A DNA stretch of 64,000 nt from Natrialba magadii ATCC 43099 (GTDB lineage: Archaea; Halobacteriota; Halobacteria; Halobacteriales; Natrialbaceae): NCBI RefSeq assembly GCF_000025625.1, contig NC_013922.1, forward strand, positions 682,001-746,000. The letters are read 5' to 3'. Each line of letters opens with the position of its first letter. Within the stretch, counting starts at the first letter, position 1. Under the pieces are notes generated by a model, which had not been told where the DNA came from, did not search any database, and was given only the letters and a program-made list of their open reading frames with translations. The translations under genes were made by a program, and so were the position numbers. Positions 10,263 to 18,779 of the stretch are shown in pieces.

Positions 10263-10908
10263 CGCCCTCCCCGACGGCGTCGAGCGCCACGCGTTCGGCG
10301 GCGACGGCGATGGCGACGGTGACTGCCGCCTCGCCACCCGCGGCGAGCCCGTCTACGGCGAACCCACCGACGGCGAGTGGCGCGCCTGGGATCCCAGCCG
10401 CTCGAAACTCGGCGCGATGCTCGAACTCGAGATGGAGACGAATCTGGCTGGCGGCGACACCGTCCTCTACCTCGGCGCGGCGAGTGGAACCACGGTGAGC
10501 CACGTCGCGGATTTCGCCGGCCCAACGTACGCCGTCGAGTTCGCGGCCCGACCGGCCCGAGACCTCCTCGAGGCGGCGGCCTCGCGTCCGCGGCTGTTCC
10601 CGCTGCTCGCGGATGCCCGCAAGCCAGACACCTACGCCCACGTCGTCGAATCGGACATTGACGTCATCGTCCAGGACGTTGCCACGCGCGGGCAGGCGCG
10701 AGTTGCACTCGAGAACCGTCGGTTCCTCGCGGACGACGGCCGACTGCTGCTCGCGGTCAAGGCCCGGAGCGAGGACGTAACACGTGATCCGGCGGCGGTG
10801 TTCGACGACGTGCGCGAGGAACTGGAAGCTGAGTACGAGGTACTCGAGACGAAGTCCTTAGAGCGGTATCACGCGGATCATCTGGGGATCGTGGCGCGGC
10901 CGCTATGA
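10255..10908 (+). CDS. flpA: fibrillarin-like rRNA/tRNA 2'-O-methyltransferase
   Basis: The 217-residue protein starts at the ATG at 10255 inside the nop5 tail. It has the fibrillarin SAM-binding fold: VLYLGAASGTTVSHVAD is motif I, VIVQDVATRGQA carries the catalytic Asp, and LLLAVKARSED supplies the catalytic Lys. It methylates ribose 2'-OH groups in the box C/D sRNP. The TGA stop at 10906-10908 coincides with the first three bases of the adjoining insertion-sequence right end (TGACATCCTCCC), so the present C-terminus may have been set by that insertion. The family assignment is firm. Confidence 0.94.
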   Translation: MRNALPDGVERHAFGGDGDGDGDCRLATRGEPVYGEPTDGEWRAWDPSRSKLGAMLELEMETNLAGGDTVLYLGAASGTTVSHVADFAGPTYAVEFAARPARDLLEAAASRPRLFPLLADARKPDTYAHVVESDIDVIVQDVATRGQARVALENRRFLADDGRLLLAVKARSEDVTRDPAAVFDDVREELEAEYEVLETKSLERYHADHLGIVARPL

Positions 10909-10985
10909 CATCCTCCCTGCCGTGAACAGAGCGGGATCGAAGATCCCGCAGGCAGTCGGGCGAGGCCCGACGACGGCGGGGTTTC
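10909..10985 (-). ncRNA. putative omega/reRNA 3' scaffold at the IS right end
   Basis: Just downstream of tnpB the sequence can fold into a three-way structure. The outer stem pairs 10915-10923 with 10973-10981 (one G-U). It encloses a perfect 8-bp hairpin (gcgggatc, 10931-10938, with 10942-10949, loop gaa) and a 7-bp hairpin (gtcgggc, 10955-10961, with 10965-10971). TnpB proteins are known to use a guide RNA made from this end of their element. The folding is read by eye; that it is an expressed RNA is inferred from the family. Confidence 0.55.
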
Positions 10986-11005
10986 CTCGCGCTGGGGGGT
11001 ATCGA

Positions 11006-12283
11006 CTACCGACCCACGGAGGCAACTTGCGGGTTCGTATGCTCCTCGTTGGGACGGGGAGAGCGTGATGACTCCAACCATTCATGGTTGTCCCACTTGA
11101 GGCATACAGGCCGTGCCATCGACCGTGTTACTGTTGTCTGCCGCCGAAGGAACGTCTCTGACGCCACGAGGTCGGCGTGCCCCTCGAAGCCACACGGACA
11201 CATCAGAGTGTCTCTGTGACGTGTCGTGTCCTCTGTCGAACCGCAGTTCGGACACTCCTGACTCGTCCACGCCTCAGACCGCACTTCCACCGAGATACCG
11301 TATTCCTCAGCGGTACACGCCAGTCGATTCACGAACGCTCTAAACGCCCAGAAGTTGTGCGTCTTGGCGTTCGTCTCTACCGACCAGTGCGTCTCAAGCA
11401 CGTCCGTCAGCGCCCCGACGTACACTGTCGAAACACCCTCGTCGTACAGATGTTCGATGAGGTCACGCGCGAGTGCGTCTTGAGCGTGGTCACGTCGCTT
11501 GGTGCGCCGGTCGTACAGGCGTCGGATTCGGTGACTGCTGTATCGACCGTCCTCCAAGAGTGATTGGAGGCGGGCGATTTCTCGCGTCGTCTCGCGGAAT
11601 CGTTTGAACAGGTCGCGTCCTTCGTACAGATATTGCTGGCCGGTTGTGGTTGTGCAGGCGACGAGGTTGTTCGCACCAATATCCAGAGCGGCTTCTTCCG
11701 AAGCCAGTGGTTGTGCCAGTCGAGAATCATCGACGGTGACTGGCTGAAAGGCCCTGAATGTCTGTGCTTGCTCGTCGTAGAACAACTCCAACCGACCCTG
11801 GTTCTCGTACTCCTTCCAATTGGGGTCGCCTCGAACTTCAAGGCGGAGACGTTCGCGGTGTCCCAACCCGTATTCGTTTTTCAGGTCTTGACCGACGAGA
11901 ATTTCGAGGCGGGAGTATTCGCCCCACTCGACGGAGTACGACGTGTTTCGGATGTACGTGCGGAGTTCTCGACCTTCGTCTACGTTACCCCAGAATCCGG
12001 GTTTTCCGTTGGCTTCGCCCTTCTTCTTGAGGCTGAAGAACGACTTCCACGCTTCGCGGTTCTTGCGTTCGATTTGCTGAACCGTGGACGCGCCGAGAAC
12101 ACCGCCATAGCGACCGCGATACTCGCTAATATCCCACACGTCTCCGTCTGGGTCAGCATAGTTCTCGCGGCGCTCATAGTTGATTTCGTTCCAGAGAGCG
12201 GCAGAAGCGTCCAACAGGCGTCGAAGCAACTCCTCGTCCTCGTCGGACTGCGGAATCACCTCGAACGTGTTGGCTCGCTTCAT
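11006..12283 (-). CDS. tnpB: TnpB-like RNA-guided nuclease / IS1341-type protein, divergent active site
   Basis: The 425-residue protein begins [20 protein letters not shown]. The RuvC motif I Asp is present in [13 protein letters not shown]. The zinc finger is complete (CPNCG then CPCGFEG), and the last motif keeps Asp in [12 protein letters not shown]. The middle motif reads [10 protein letters not shown], where TnpB proteins normally have an acidic V-x-E-D-L type sequence, so neither acidic residue is present at that position. It may be catalytically impaired, or it may use another residue. Its start lies 53 bp from the divergent small gene at 12337, and the gap contains inverted repeats. 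Confidence 0.88.
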   Translation of the reverse strand: MKRANTFEVIPQSDEDEELLRRLLDASAALWNEINYERRENYADPDGDVWDISEYRGRYGGVLGASTVQQIERKNREAWKSFFSLKKKGEANGKPGFWGNVDEGRELRTYIRNTSYSVEWGEYSRLEILVGQDLKNEYGLGHRERLRLEVRGDPNWKEYENQGRLELFYDEQAQTFRAFQPVTVDDSRLAQPLASEEAALDIGANNLVACTTTTGQQYLYEGRDLFKRFRETTREIARLQSLLEDGRYSSHRIRRLYDRRTKRRDHAQDALARDLIEHLYDEGVSTVYVGALTDVLETHWSVETNAKTHNFWAFRAFVNRLACTAEEYGISVEVRSEAWTSQECPNCGSTEDTTRHRDTLMCPCGFEGHADLVASETFLRRQTTVTRSMARPVCLKWDNHEWLESSRSPRPNEEHTNPQVASVGR

Positions 12284-12305
12284 CGACTACTGTTTGTATC
12301 GGAAC

Positions 12306-12330
12306 ACACATAAATATGTGGTTTATGTGT
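12306..12330. promoter_or_regulatory. inverted-repeat operator between tnpB and the 45-aa gene
   Basis: A perfect 9-bp inverted repeat (acacataaa at 12306-12314, tttatgtgt at 12322-12330) has a 7-bp spacer. Inside it, cacata (12307-12312) and tatgtg (12315-12320) form a second palindrome, giving three related half-sites. The site occupies the whole divergent promoter, so a protein bound here would probably affect both genes. The palindromes are read directly; operator function is inferred. Confidence 0.5.
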
Positions 12331-12336
12331 TGCTGT

Positions 12337-12474
12337 ATGGTCGAAGTCCGCATCGAGTTCGATGACGATGAACAGTACGAGCGGTTGAAAGAACTGAAGA
12401 AGCACCGCGGGTTGACGTGGAAGGGATTGCTCCTTGAGGGCGAAAAGAAAGTCCGGGAGGATACCCCGGAGTAA
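12337..12474 (+). CDS. 45-aa protein of haloarchaeal IS1341 elements, ribbon-helix-helix-like
   Basis: This short frame starts MVEVRIEFDDDEQYERLKEL and ends KVREDTPE. A beta-strand-like start followed by two helices (DDEQYERLKELKKHRG and WKGLLLEGEKKVRE) matches the size and layout of ribbon-helix-helix repressors. I recall near-identical small proteins divergent from tnpB in other haloarchaea, but have no search to support that. A start 12 bases upstream (ATG at 12325) is also possible. A role as autorepressor and tnpB regulator through the palindromes at 12306-12330 is my inference. Confidence 0.65.
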   Translation: MVEVRIEFDDDEQYERLKELKKHRGLTWKGLLLEGEKKVREDTPE

Positions 12475-12514
12475 TCGTCGAGCGTGGATTGTGACGTGGA
12501 GTGTCGGATTCACG

Positions 12515-12532
12515 CCCGCCCTAAAGGGCGGG
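12515..12532. repeat. hairpin near the IS left end
   Basis: A perfect 7-bp stem, cccgccc and gggcggg, closes a TAAA loop. Subterminal hairpins of this kind are recognised by Y1 transposases in the IS200/IS605 family. It lies 41 bp downstream of the 45-aa gene and could also act as its terminator. Confidence 0.6.
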
Positions 12533-12719
12533 GACTCTCTCCTTGAGTCAGGTAGCTGTTGGGTGCGGAGGGTGGTGATGCCACTGGCAGGGGCTGGTGG
12601 CGGTAGCAGTGACAGTGACAGTGATAGTCGCGGTACTGGAACTGCCGGCGACACCAGCAGTTTCGTTCGTGTTACAGAAAACCCATATATAGTGCTGTTC
12701 GACACTCACCAAGAGACGA

Positions 12720-13967
12720 ATGAACGGACTGTGCGACCGACGAGCGTTTCTGGCGAGTGCAGCGACGGGGGGCATGCTCGGGCTGGCGGGCTGTCTCTCC
12801 GGCGATGCTGAACAGGTGAGTACCGACGACGTGACGCCGTCGGTTCCGTCGGCCGATCCGGATGCAGACGTTTCCTGGGAGTCGTTCCAGTACGACGCGG
12901 CGAACACCGGTCACGCGCCGGGCGTCGGCCCGACAGCCGAAGTGGAGACGCTGTGGAAGTTCCCGACGGACGATAGCGTCTACAGCAGTCCGGCGGTCGT
13001 CGACGGAACAGTGTACGTCGGCAGCATGGACGGCTCGCTGTACGCCATCGGGGCAGACGACGGCGACGAGCGCTGGTCGTTCGCGACTGGCGAGTCGATC
13101 ACGAGCAGTCCGGCGGTGGTCGACGGGACAGTGTACGTCGGCAGTATGGACGGAACGGTGTATGCGTTGCCGGCAGACGAGGACGGAACGCAGCCGGACC
13201 CGACGTGGACGTTTGAGACCGACGAGGGCGTCGCCGCGAGTCCGACCGTCGCGGACGGTGTCGTCTACGCCGGCAGCAACGATGGCTACCTCTACGCGCT
13301 CGACGCCGACGACGGCGAACTGCTGTGGGCGTTCGAGGCTGAAGACTCCGTCATGCGTGCGCCCGCGGTCGCGGACGGGACGGTGTATTTCGGAAGTACC
13401 GACAATTTCCTCTACGCGATTGACATCGACACTGAGGGTGAGCGTGCGCGCTGGCGCGTCGAAACGGACGACCGAATCCAGAGCAGACCGACCGTCGCAG
13501 ACGGCGTCGTCTACGTCGGGAGCAACGACGATCTGCTGTACGCAGTCGAAGCTGACTCGGGCGACATCCGCTGGACGTTCCAGACTGGCGGCTCGGTGAC
13601 GGCGAGTCCGGCCGTTACGGAGCACGCGGTCTACGCCGCGAGCTTCGACAACTACGTCCACGCCCTCTCGTCGACCGCGGGACCGGCGCCGGACGACGAT
13701 GATGAGACCGCGAGCCCCGAGACGTACTTCTGGGCCGAGAGCGGTTTCCAGGGAGTCCGGAGCAGTCCGGTCGTCGTCGGCGACGCACTCTACGTCGGCA
13801 ACGAAAACGGTGCCGTACGCTCGCTGTCGGCGGAGACGGGCGAGACCAACTGGCAGTTCCAGACTGAGAGCTGGGTCGCCGCCAGTCCGGCTGTCGTCGA
13901 CGGCGTCGTCTACGTCGGTAGCGGCGATGGGTCAGTGTACGCACTCGCCGAGACGGACAGTAGTTGA
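12720..13967 (+). CDS. PQQ-like beta-propeller repeat lipoprotein
   Basis: The 415-residue protein has a twin-arginine lipoprotein signal (CDRRAFLAS, lipobox LGLAGC, Cys near residue 24), so it is probably exported folded and lipid-anchored. About seven beta-propeller repeats follow, each with a phrase like SSPAVVDGTVYVGSMDGSLYA and a W-x-F strand, as in BamB/PQQ repeat proteins. No enzyme active site for PQQ is evident, so a scaffolding or binding role is more likely. It stands alone, converging with trkH. Confidence 0.87.
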   Translation: MNGLCDRRAFLASAATGGMLGLAGCLSGDAEQVSTDDVTPSVPSADPDADVSWESFQYDAANTGHAPGVGPTAEVETLWKFPTDDSVYSSPAVVDGTVYVGSMDGSLYAIGADDGDERWSFATGESITSSPAVVDGTVYVGSMDGTVYALPADEDGTQPDPTWTFETDEGVAASPTVADGVVYAGSNDGYLYALDADDGELLWAFEAEDSVMRAPAVADGTVYFGSTDNFLYAIDIDTEGERARWRVETDDRIQSRPTVADGVVYVGSNDDLLYAVEADSGDIRWTFQTGGSVTASPAVTEHAVYAASFDNYVHALSSTAGPAPDDDDETASPETYFWAESGFQGVRSSPVVVGDALYVGNENGAVRSLSAETGETNWQFQTESWVAASPAVVDGVVYVGSGDGSVYALAETDSS

Positions 13968-13976
13968 ATTCCTGGT

Positions 13977-15494
13977 TCACGACCGCCAGTACGCCCGCGT
14001 CAATAACACGAGCACCGGGAACAGTTCTAGTCGGCCGATCCACATGTAGAGAATCATGAGCAGCTTCGATGTCTCGGGGAAGTCGCCGTAGCCCGCCATC
14101 GGCCCCACAACACCGAACCCGGGACCGATATTTCCGAGCGTCGCAATGGACGCGCTAACGAGGTCGATCGTTCCGATATCGTAGCCGACGCGTGCGGTAT
14201 CGACCGCGAGGAGCACGATGCCGACCAAAAATATCGCGACGTACAGCAGCGTAAACGCGTATATTCCACGAATCGCCTCCTCGTTGAGCACCTTGCCGTT
14301 CATGCGAACCGGTCGCACCGCTTCCGGGTGAATCGACGTAAACACCTCTCGACGAAGTGACTTGAGAATCACCAGCCAGCGGAGCATCTTGATCCCGCCA
14401 CCCGTCGATCCCGTACTGCCGCCCAGGAACATCACGAACAGCAAGAGCGCCTGTGCCGGGCCGCTCCACGCGTCAAAATCGACGCTCGCGTACCCAGTCG
14501 AGTTCGTCAACGACACGATCTGGAACGCCGCGTGGCGCAGGCTGGACTCTAGTCCCGGATCAGGGCCGACGTCACTGGCTGTGACTGCGAGCACGGCAGT
14601 CAGCAGCAGCGTCATCCCGGTGACAACGCCGAGATAGAATCGGAACTCGGTATCGTTGATGAGTGCCGTGTGGTCACCTGCGAGCATGTGCCACCAGAGG
14701 ACGAAGTTGACGCCCGCGATGAACATGAACGGGATCACGAGCCACTGCACGGCCGGCGAGAAGGCAGCCATGCTGTCGGCTTCGGGAGAGAACCCACCAG
14801 TCGGCAGCGTCGTAAAGCCGTGTGCGATGGCGTTGTACGCGTCCATCTCCGGCGCGTAGCCCGTGAGGTGGAGACCGTACAGCAGTGCGATATACAGCAG
14901 CGTAAAGCCGATGTACGCGAGCCAGAGCACGCGAGCCGTCTCGGCGATGTGTGGCGTGAGCTTCGAGACGCCGGGGCCTGGCGTCTCAGCTTCCATCAAC
15001 TGTGCGCCACCGACGGCCAGCTGTGAGAGAATTGCGACGGCGAGGACGATGATTCCCATCCCGCCGAGCCACTGTGTAAGCTGTCGCCACAGCATGATCG
15101 CGTGGGAGTGCTCCTCGACGGAGATCGTCTCCATTACCGTCGCACCGGTCGTCGTGAAGCCGCTCATGCTCTCGAAGAGCGCGTTGATCGGGTGGGCAAT
15201 TGCCCCAGTCCCCGCGAGGATGTACGGTAACGCGCCAAAGATCGACGCGAACAGCCAGGTGAACGCCACGACGAAGAACGCTTCCCGCGCACCGGGTGTC
15301 GGGTTCGGATCGAGTCGACGCAGAAGGAGGCCGAATCCGGCGGTAGCCACCATCGAGACGACGAATACCCATAGATCCTCCCCGCCATACAACAGGGCGG
15401 TGACGATTGGCACGACGAACGCAATCGAAAGCAATGCAAGTAGCGTCCCCACCAGCGCCAACCCGGCGCGCAGGTCGACGTGGAGGCGACGCAT
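13977..15494 (-). CDS. trkH: TrkH family potassium uptake protein
   Basis: The 505-residue membrane protein has the TrkH/KtrB plan of four M1-P-M2 units. Selectivity-filter-like loops occur at SMSGFTTTGATVM and at NSTGYASVDFD, and GGSTGSTGGGIKMLRW is the conserved cytoplasmic gate loop. It imports K+ as a dimer regulated by TrkA. Its ATG overlaps the trkA stop by one base (TAATG), so the pair is an operon with trkA first. High internal K+ is the osmotic strategy of these organisms, which fits the locus. Confidence 0.95.
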   Translation of the reverse strand: MRRLHVDLRAGLALVGTLLALLSIAFVVPIVTALLYGGEDLWVFVVSMVATAGFGLLLRRLDPNPTPGAREAFFVVAFTWLFASIFGALPYILAGTGAIAHPINALFESMSGFTTTGATVMETISVEEHSHAIMLWRQLTQWLGGMGIIVLAVAILSQLAVGGAQLMEAETPGPGVSKLTPHIAETARVLWLAYIGFTLLYIALLYGLHLTGYAPEMDAYNAIAHGFTTLPTGGFSPEADSMAAFSPAVQWLVIPFMFIAGVNFVLWWHMLAGDHTALINDTEFRFYLGVVTGMTLLLTAVLAVTASDVGPDPGLESSLRHAAFQIVSLTNSTGYASVDFDAWSGPAQALLLFVMFLGGSTGSTGGGIKMLRWLVILKSLRREVFTSIHPEAVRPVRMNGKVLNEEAIRGIYAFTLLYVAIFLVGIVLLAVDTARVGYDIGTIDLVSASIATLGNIGPGFGVVGPMAGYGDFPETSKLLMILYMWIGRLELFPVLVLLTRAYWRS

Positions 15495-16828
15495 TAAATC
15501 ACCCGCGAGACCTCGTCCAGAACCTCGGAGTCGACGAATGCAACAACATGATCGCCGGGTCGAACGACCGTCGTCCCGCGCGGTGTGACGAGACGGCCGC
15601 CTCGTGAAATCGCACCGATCACGACACCGTCTGGCAAGTCGTTCGTCGCAGTGGCAATTTCACGCCCCGTCAGCACGCTGTCCGGCCCGACCTCGATTTC
15701 GATGACCTCTGCCCGGTCGTGTTCGACCATCGCAATCTTCTCGGTGTGGTCGTTCCGGGTAAACCGGATGATCTCCTCGGCGGTTACCTCGCGGGGATTG
15801 ATCGCGACGTCGATGCCGACCGTCTCGAAGAGTTCGGCGTACTCGAGATTCTCGATCACCGCGACGGTCCGGTCGACGCCGAGTCGGCGCGCGAGCAGGG
15901 ACACGAGCAGGTTCTTCTCGTCGCCGTCGAGCGCCGCAACGACGATGTCTGCCTCGTCGACGTGCTCGCGCGCGAGGAACTCGGCATCTGTGGCGTCGTT
16001 TTCCATCACCATCGTGTTCGGCAGGGCTTCGGCGCACTCGCGAGCGCGGTCGTGGTCCTGCTCGATTAGCCGCGGGTTGAACCCGTGTTCTTCGAACTCG
16101 CGTGCCGTCTGGAAGCCGACCTCGCTCGCACCGACGATGACGACCTCGTCAGCGTCGGTATCGTGTGTACAGACGATGTCGTCGGCGAACCCAGTCACGG
16201 AGTCCGGGCTGCCGATGACGACGATGCGGTCGTCGGCGCGGATACGCGTGTCACCAGTCGCGACGATCATCCGATCCTCCCGGAAAAGCGCCGCGAACGT
16301 CAGCGAATCATACTGGTCTGCCTCCTGTACCGTCTGGCCGGCGACCGGACTGTTCGGACCGATCTCGAACTCGGCCATCCGGACGAGCCCGCCAGCGAAC
16401 ATCTTGACATCTTGCGCGGCCGGTAAGCCCGAAATTCGGAAGATCGTCTGGGCAGTCAACAGGTCCGTACAGACCATGAAGTCCACGCCGAAGGCCCCTT
16501 CAGAACCGGTCCACGTCTCGAGAAGGGTCCGTCGTCTCACCCGGGCGATCGTGAACGTCTCCCCGTTCGCCTTCGCAGCCCCACAGATGACGACGTTCGA
16601 CTCGTCGTCGTCGGTGCAGGCGATCACGAGCCCGGCGTCGTCGAGGCCGGCCTGACGAAGTGTTTCGAGTCTGGTTCCATCCCCCTGAATCGCGAGCACG
16701 TCGAGTGCGTACGTAAGTTCCTCGACCGTCTCGCCGTCGCGGTCGACCACGACGACATCGTGTGAGGACTCCAGATTAGCGGCGATCGATCGGCCGACCT
16801 CGCCAGCACCCACGACGATTACGCGCAT
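15494..16828 (-). CDS. trkA: Trk system potassium uptake protein TrkA
   Basis: The 444-residue protein has two RCK halves. Each has a Rossmann NAD(H)-binding loop (VIVVGAGEVGRSIAANL at residue 3, VVIVGASEVGFQTAREF near residue 230) followed by a TrkA-C domain (GLVRMAEFEIGPNSPVAG; MVEHDRAEVIEIEVGPDSV). It forms the cytoplasmic gating ring of TrkH and responds to NAD(H) and ATP. It is translationally coupled to trkH. The Lrp-type gene at 17309, divergent across 480 bp, also carries a TrkA-C domain and may be its regulator. Confidence 0.94.
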   Translation of the reverse strand: MRVIVVGAGEVGRSIAANLESSHDVVVVDRDGETVEELTYALDVLAIQGDGTRLETLRQAGLDDAGLVIACTDDDESNVVICGAAKANGETFTIARVRRRTLLETWTGSEGAFGVDFMVCTDLLTAQTIFRISGLPAAQDVKMFAGGLVRMAEFEIGPNSPVAGQTVQEADQYDSLTFAALFREDRMIVATGDTRIRADDRIVVIGSPDSVTGFADDIVCTHDTDADEVVIVGASEVGFQTAREFEEHGFNPRLIEQDHDRARECAEALPNTMVMENDATDAEFLAREHVDEADIVVAALDGDEKNLLVSLLARRLGVDRTVAVIENLEYAELFETVGIDVAINPREVTAEEIIRFTRNDHTEKIAMVEHDRAEVIEIEVGPDSVLTGREIATATNDLPDGVVIGAISRGGRLVTPRGTTVVRPGDHVVAFVDSEVLDEVSRVI

Positions 16829-17308
16829 CCCACACTCTCCTCTACCATGCTAACATCGACTCTCATCGATGCTAGTGTACCCATCGATTGATCACCGTTT
16901 GAATCGTTGGTGCAACACCTGTGCACCCGTGCTTGCCTTTTGTTGCCGTTCGAGGACGATTTCGTCCATTGTTATAGATGGGCGACATATAGTTGGCCGA
17001 TGGTCGTTGACGCTACGTAATCGCGACCCACTCATAAGCGCACCGATCACATTTTCGATTCCAAAATAGGTTCGGCATCTACTTACGATGGAGAAGAAAT
17101 CTGGGTGCAATACTCAGAATGGGGCCTCTTTTCACTCCAGTAGACTGGCGGAATCGAGACACATCGGCAACAACAGCGCATTCATCTCGATCGTCTCTCG
17201 TTCCTTGACGAGCCGAACCGAATATTTTGAATCGAAAATGTCGAACCGCAACGGTTCCGGAACGGGAAGTCCCGTAGGTATATAGTCAGGTATCACATAC
17301 CCCTCCCT
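16829..17308. other. long divergent intergenic region trkA / Lrp regulator
   Basis: These 480 bp hold no convincing gene in either strand. The base composition is more AT-rich than the surroundings (for example acatatagttgg near 16988 and gaatattttgaatcg near 17220), suggesting promoters for both directions. I see no repeats of note. Confidence 0.45.
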
Positions 17309-18103
17309 ATGGGTAACGGTACCGGGGGGAGCTATCGTCTCGACGAAATCGATCGGCGAATTATCTACGCCCTGATGTCCGACGCGCGAAACACGTCGGC
17401 ACCCGCCATCGCAGAGGAAGTCAGCGTCTCCGGTGCAACGATCCGCAACCGGATCGCCCAACTCGAAGAACACGGTATCATCGACGGCTACCACGCGACC
17501 GTCGACTTCGAACACGCCGACGGCTCGCTGATGAATCTCTTTCTCTGTCACGCATCCTTCGGCGAAGTCGAGGGCGTCGCACGCCGAATCGGGACGATTC
17601 CGGGCGTGATCAACGTCCGCGAACTCATGGGCGGGCATATGAACCTCCACGTCCTCGCCGTCGGCACCGACACCGCCGATCTCCGTCGCATTGGGCGTGA
17701 ACTCGAACAACTAGACGTTGCAATCGAAGACGAGTTCCTCATGCAGACTGAGCACGACTTCCCCTACACTCCCTATGGACCCGCGGACGGCCGCCGCCGG
17801 GAACCGCTCGCAGACTACATCAGTCTGACCGGCGGCGCGGAAGTCGTCGAAATCTCCGTCCACGAAGACGCCCCGATCGCCGGCCGCACACTCGAGTCGG
17901 CGGCCGAGGACGATGTCCTGGCAGACGAGACACTCGTCGTCGCAATCGAACGCGACGACGCGGTGATCACTCCCCACGGCGATAGCGAAATCAGGCCACA
18001 CGACGTGGTGACTGTCTTTTCGCCCGACGGGACGAACGAACCGGCACTAACGGCGTTCCGCGGGCCAGATGGTACTGCACACTCGCCGACACGACCGAAC
18101 TAA
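17309..18103 (+). CDS. Lrp/AsnC-type regulator with C-terminal TrkA-C domain
   Basis: The 264-residue protein has an AsnC-type winged helix (YRLDEIDRRIIYALMSDARN, then SGATIRNRIAQLEEHG, residues 10-65), a RAM-like middle region, and from about residue 175 a TrkA-C/RCK-C domain (EVVEISVHEDAPIAGRTLES ending DVVTVFSPDG). TrkA-C domains bind small ligands such as cyclic di-AMP in bacterial K+ channels. Beside trkA-trkH, this suggests a K+- or ligand-sensing transcription factor for potassium uptake (inference). The stop is 9 bases before the next gene. Confidence 0.88.
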   Translation: MGNGTGGSYRLDEIDRRIIYALMSDARNTSAPAIAEEVSVSGATIRNRIAQLEEHGIIDGYHATVDFEHADGSLMNLFLCHASFGEVEGVARRIGTIPGVINVRELMGGHMNLHVLAVGTDTADLRRIGRELEQLDVAIEDEFLMQTEHDFPYTPYGPADGRRREPLADYISLTGGAEVVEISVHEDAPIAGRTLESAAEDDVLADETLVVAIERDDAVITPHGDSEIRPHDVVTVFSPDGTNEPALTAFRGPDGTAHSPTRPN

Positions 18104-18112
18104 CACACTATA

Positions 18113-18592
18113 ATGTCACTCGACAAACTCCTCCCCTCGTTCTTGCAACGAGAACGAGCGGACGACAGATCGCCGGCTGATGCGGATGGAGTGGTCCTCC
18201 ACGAGTGTCGACACTGTGGGTCGAAGTTCGAGGAGTATCCGGAAACGTGTCCGGTCTGTGGGTCGACCGAGATCGCGACCTACGAGTTCGAGGCGGACGA
18301 CGACATCGGCGACGACGATGACGATGGGAATGATGACGAGAGTACCACCGAACACGCAGACACTACTGACGAGAGCGAAGACGCTGACGTGAACCACGAC
18401 AACGACGCTGAAACCACCAGTACTACTGACACGGACACCGACGAAAGCGAACCAACGGACCACACTGACGGTGAGGTGTCCACAGCGGCCGAGGGAGTCG
18501 AGGAGCGTGAGTCAGTGTCAACGTCAACGTCAACATCAGACGACTCGAGTACTGCCGAGACTGACCGAACCAGTGATGCGGAACGTCAGTAG
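18113..18592 (+). CDS. zinc-ribbon protein with long acidic tail
   Basis: The 159-residue protein has one zinc ribbon (CRHCGSKFEEYPETCPVCGS, residues about 32-51) and then about 100 residues of Asp/Glu/Thr/Ser low complexity, probably disordered. It lies 9 bases after the Lrp-TrkA-C regulator and is probably co-transcribed with it. Rubredoxin-like ribbons of this sort are frequent in haloarchaea without a known role. The tail uses GACACC-type hexamers and is likely variable between strains. Confidence 0.75.
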   Translation: MSLDKLLPSFLQRERADDRSPADADGVVLHECRHCGSKFEEYPETCPVCGSTEIATYEFEADDDIGDDDDDGNDDESTTEHADTTDESEDADVNHDNDAETTSTTDTDTDESEPTDHTDGEVSTAAEGVEERESVSTSTSTSDDSSTAETDRTSDAERQ

Positions 18593-18779
18593 GAAGTCAC
18601 GTCGGTAGTGTATGACTCCGACAGGCGCACTGACGACGGGACGTAACAGCGTCCGTAAACCTCGGGAATTGGAATATCTGTCCGAGTGACTGAGTAATAT
18701 CGACACCACTCATCATATACATGAATGGTATTGAATTTATATAGCCATCTGGTGTTGAAATATGAACGCAAAAGAAATC

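Larger units (their letters stand above)
10906..12550 (-). mobile_element. IS1341-type (IS200/IS605 family) element, approximate limits
   Basis: The element carries tnpB on the minus strand and no tnpA. The right end starts with TGACATCCTCCCTGCC at 10906; the same 16 bases with one change recur at 30545. The left side contains a perfect hairpin, cccgccc TAAA gggcggg, at 12515-12532 followed by ctctccttgagtcagg. The left boundary is uncertain by tens of bases. Without tnpA the element would need a Y1 transposase supplied in trans. The divergent 45-aa gene at 12337 lies inside it. Confidence 0.75.
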
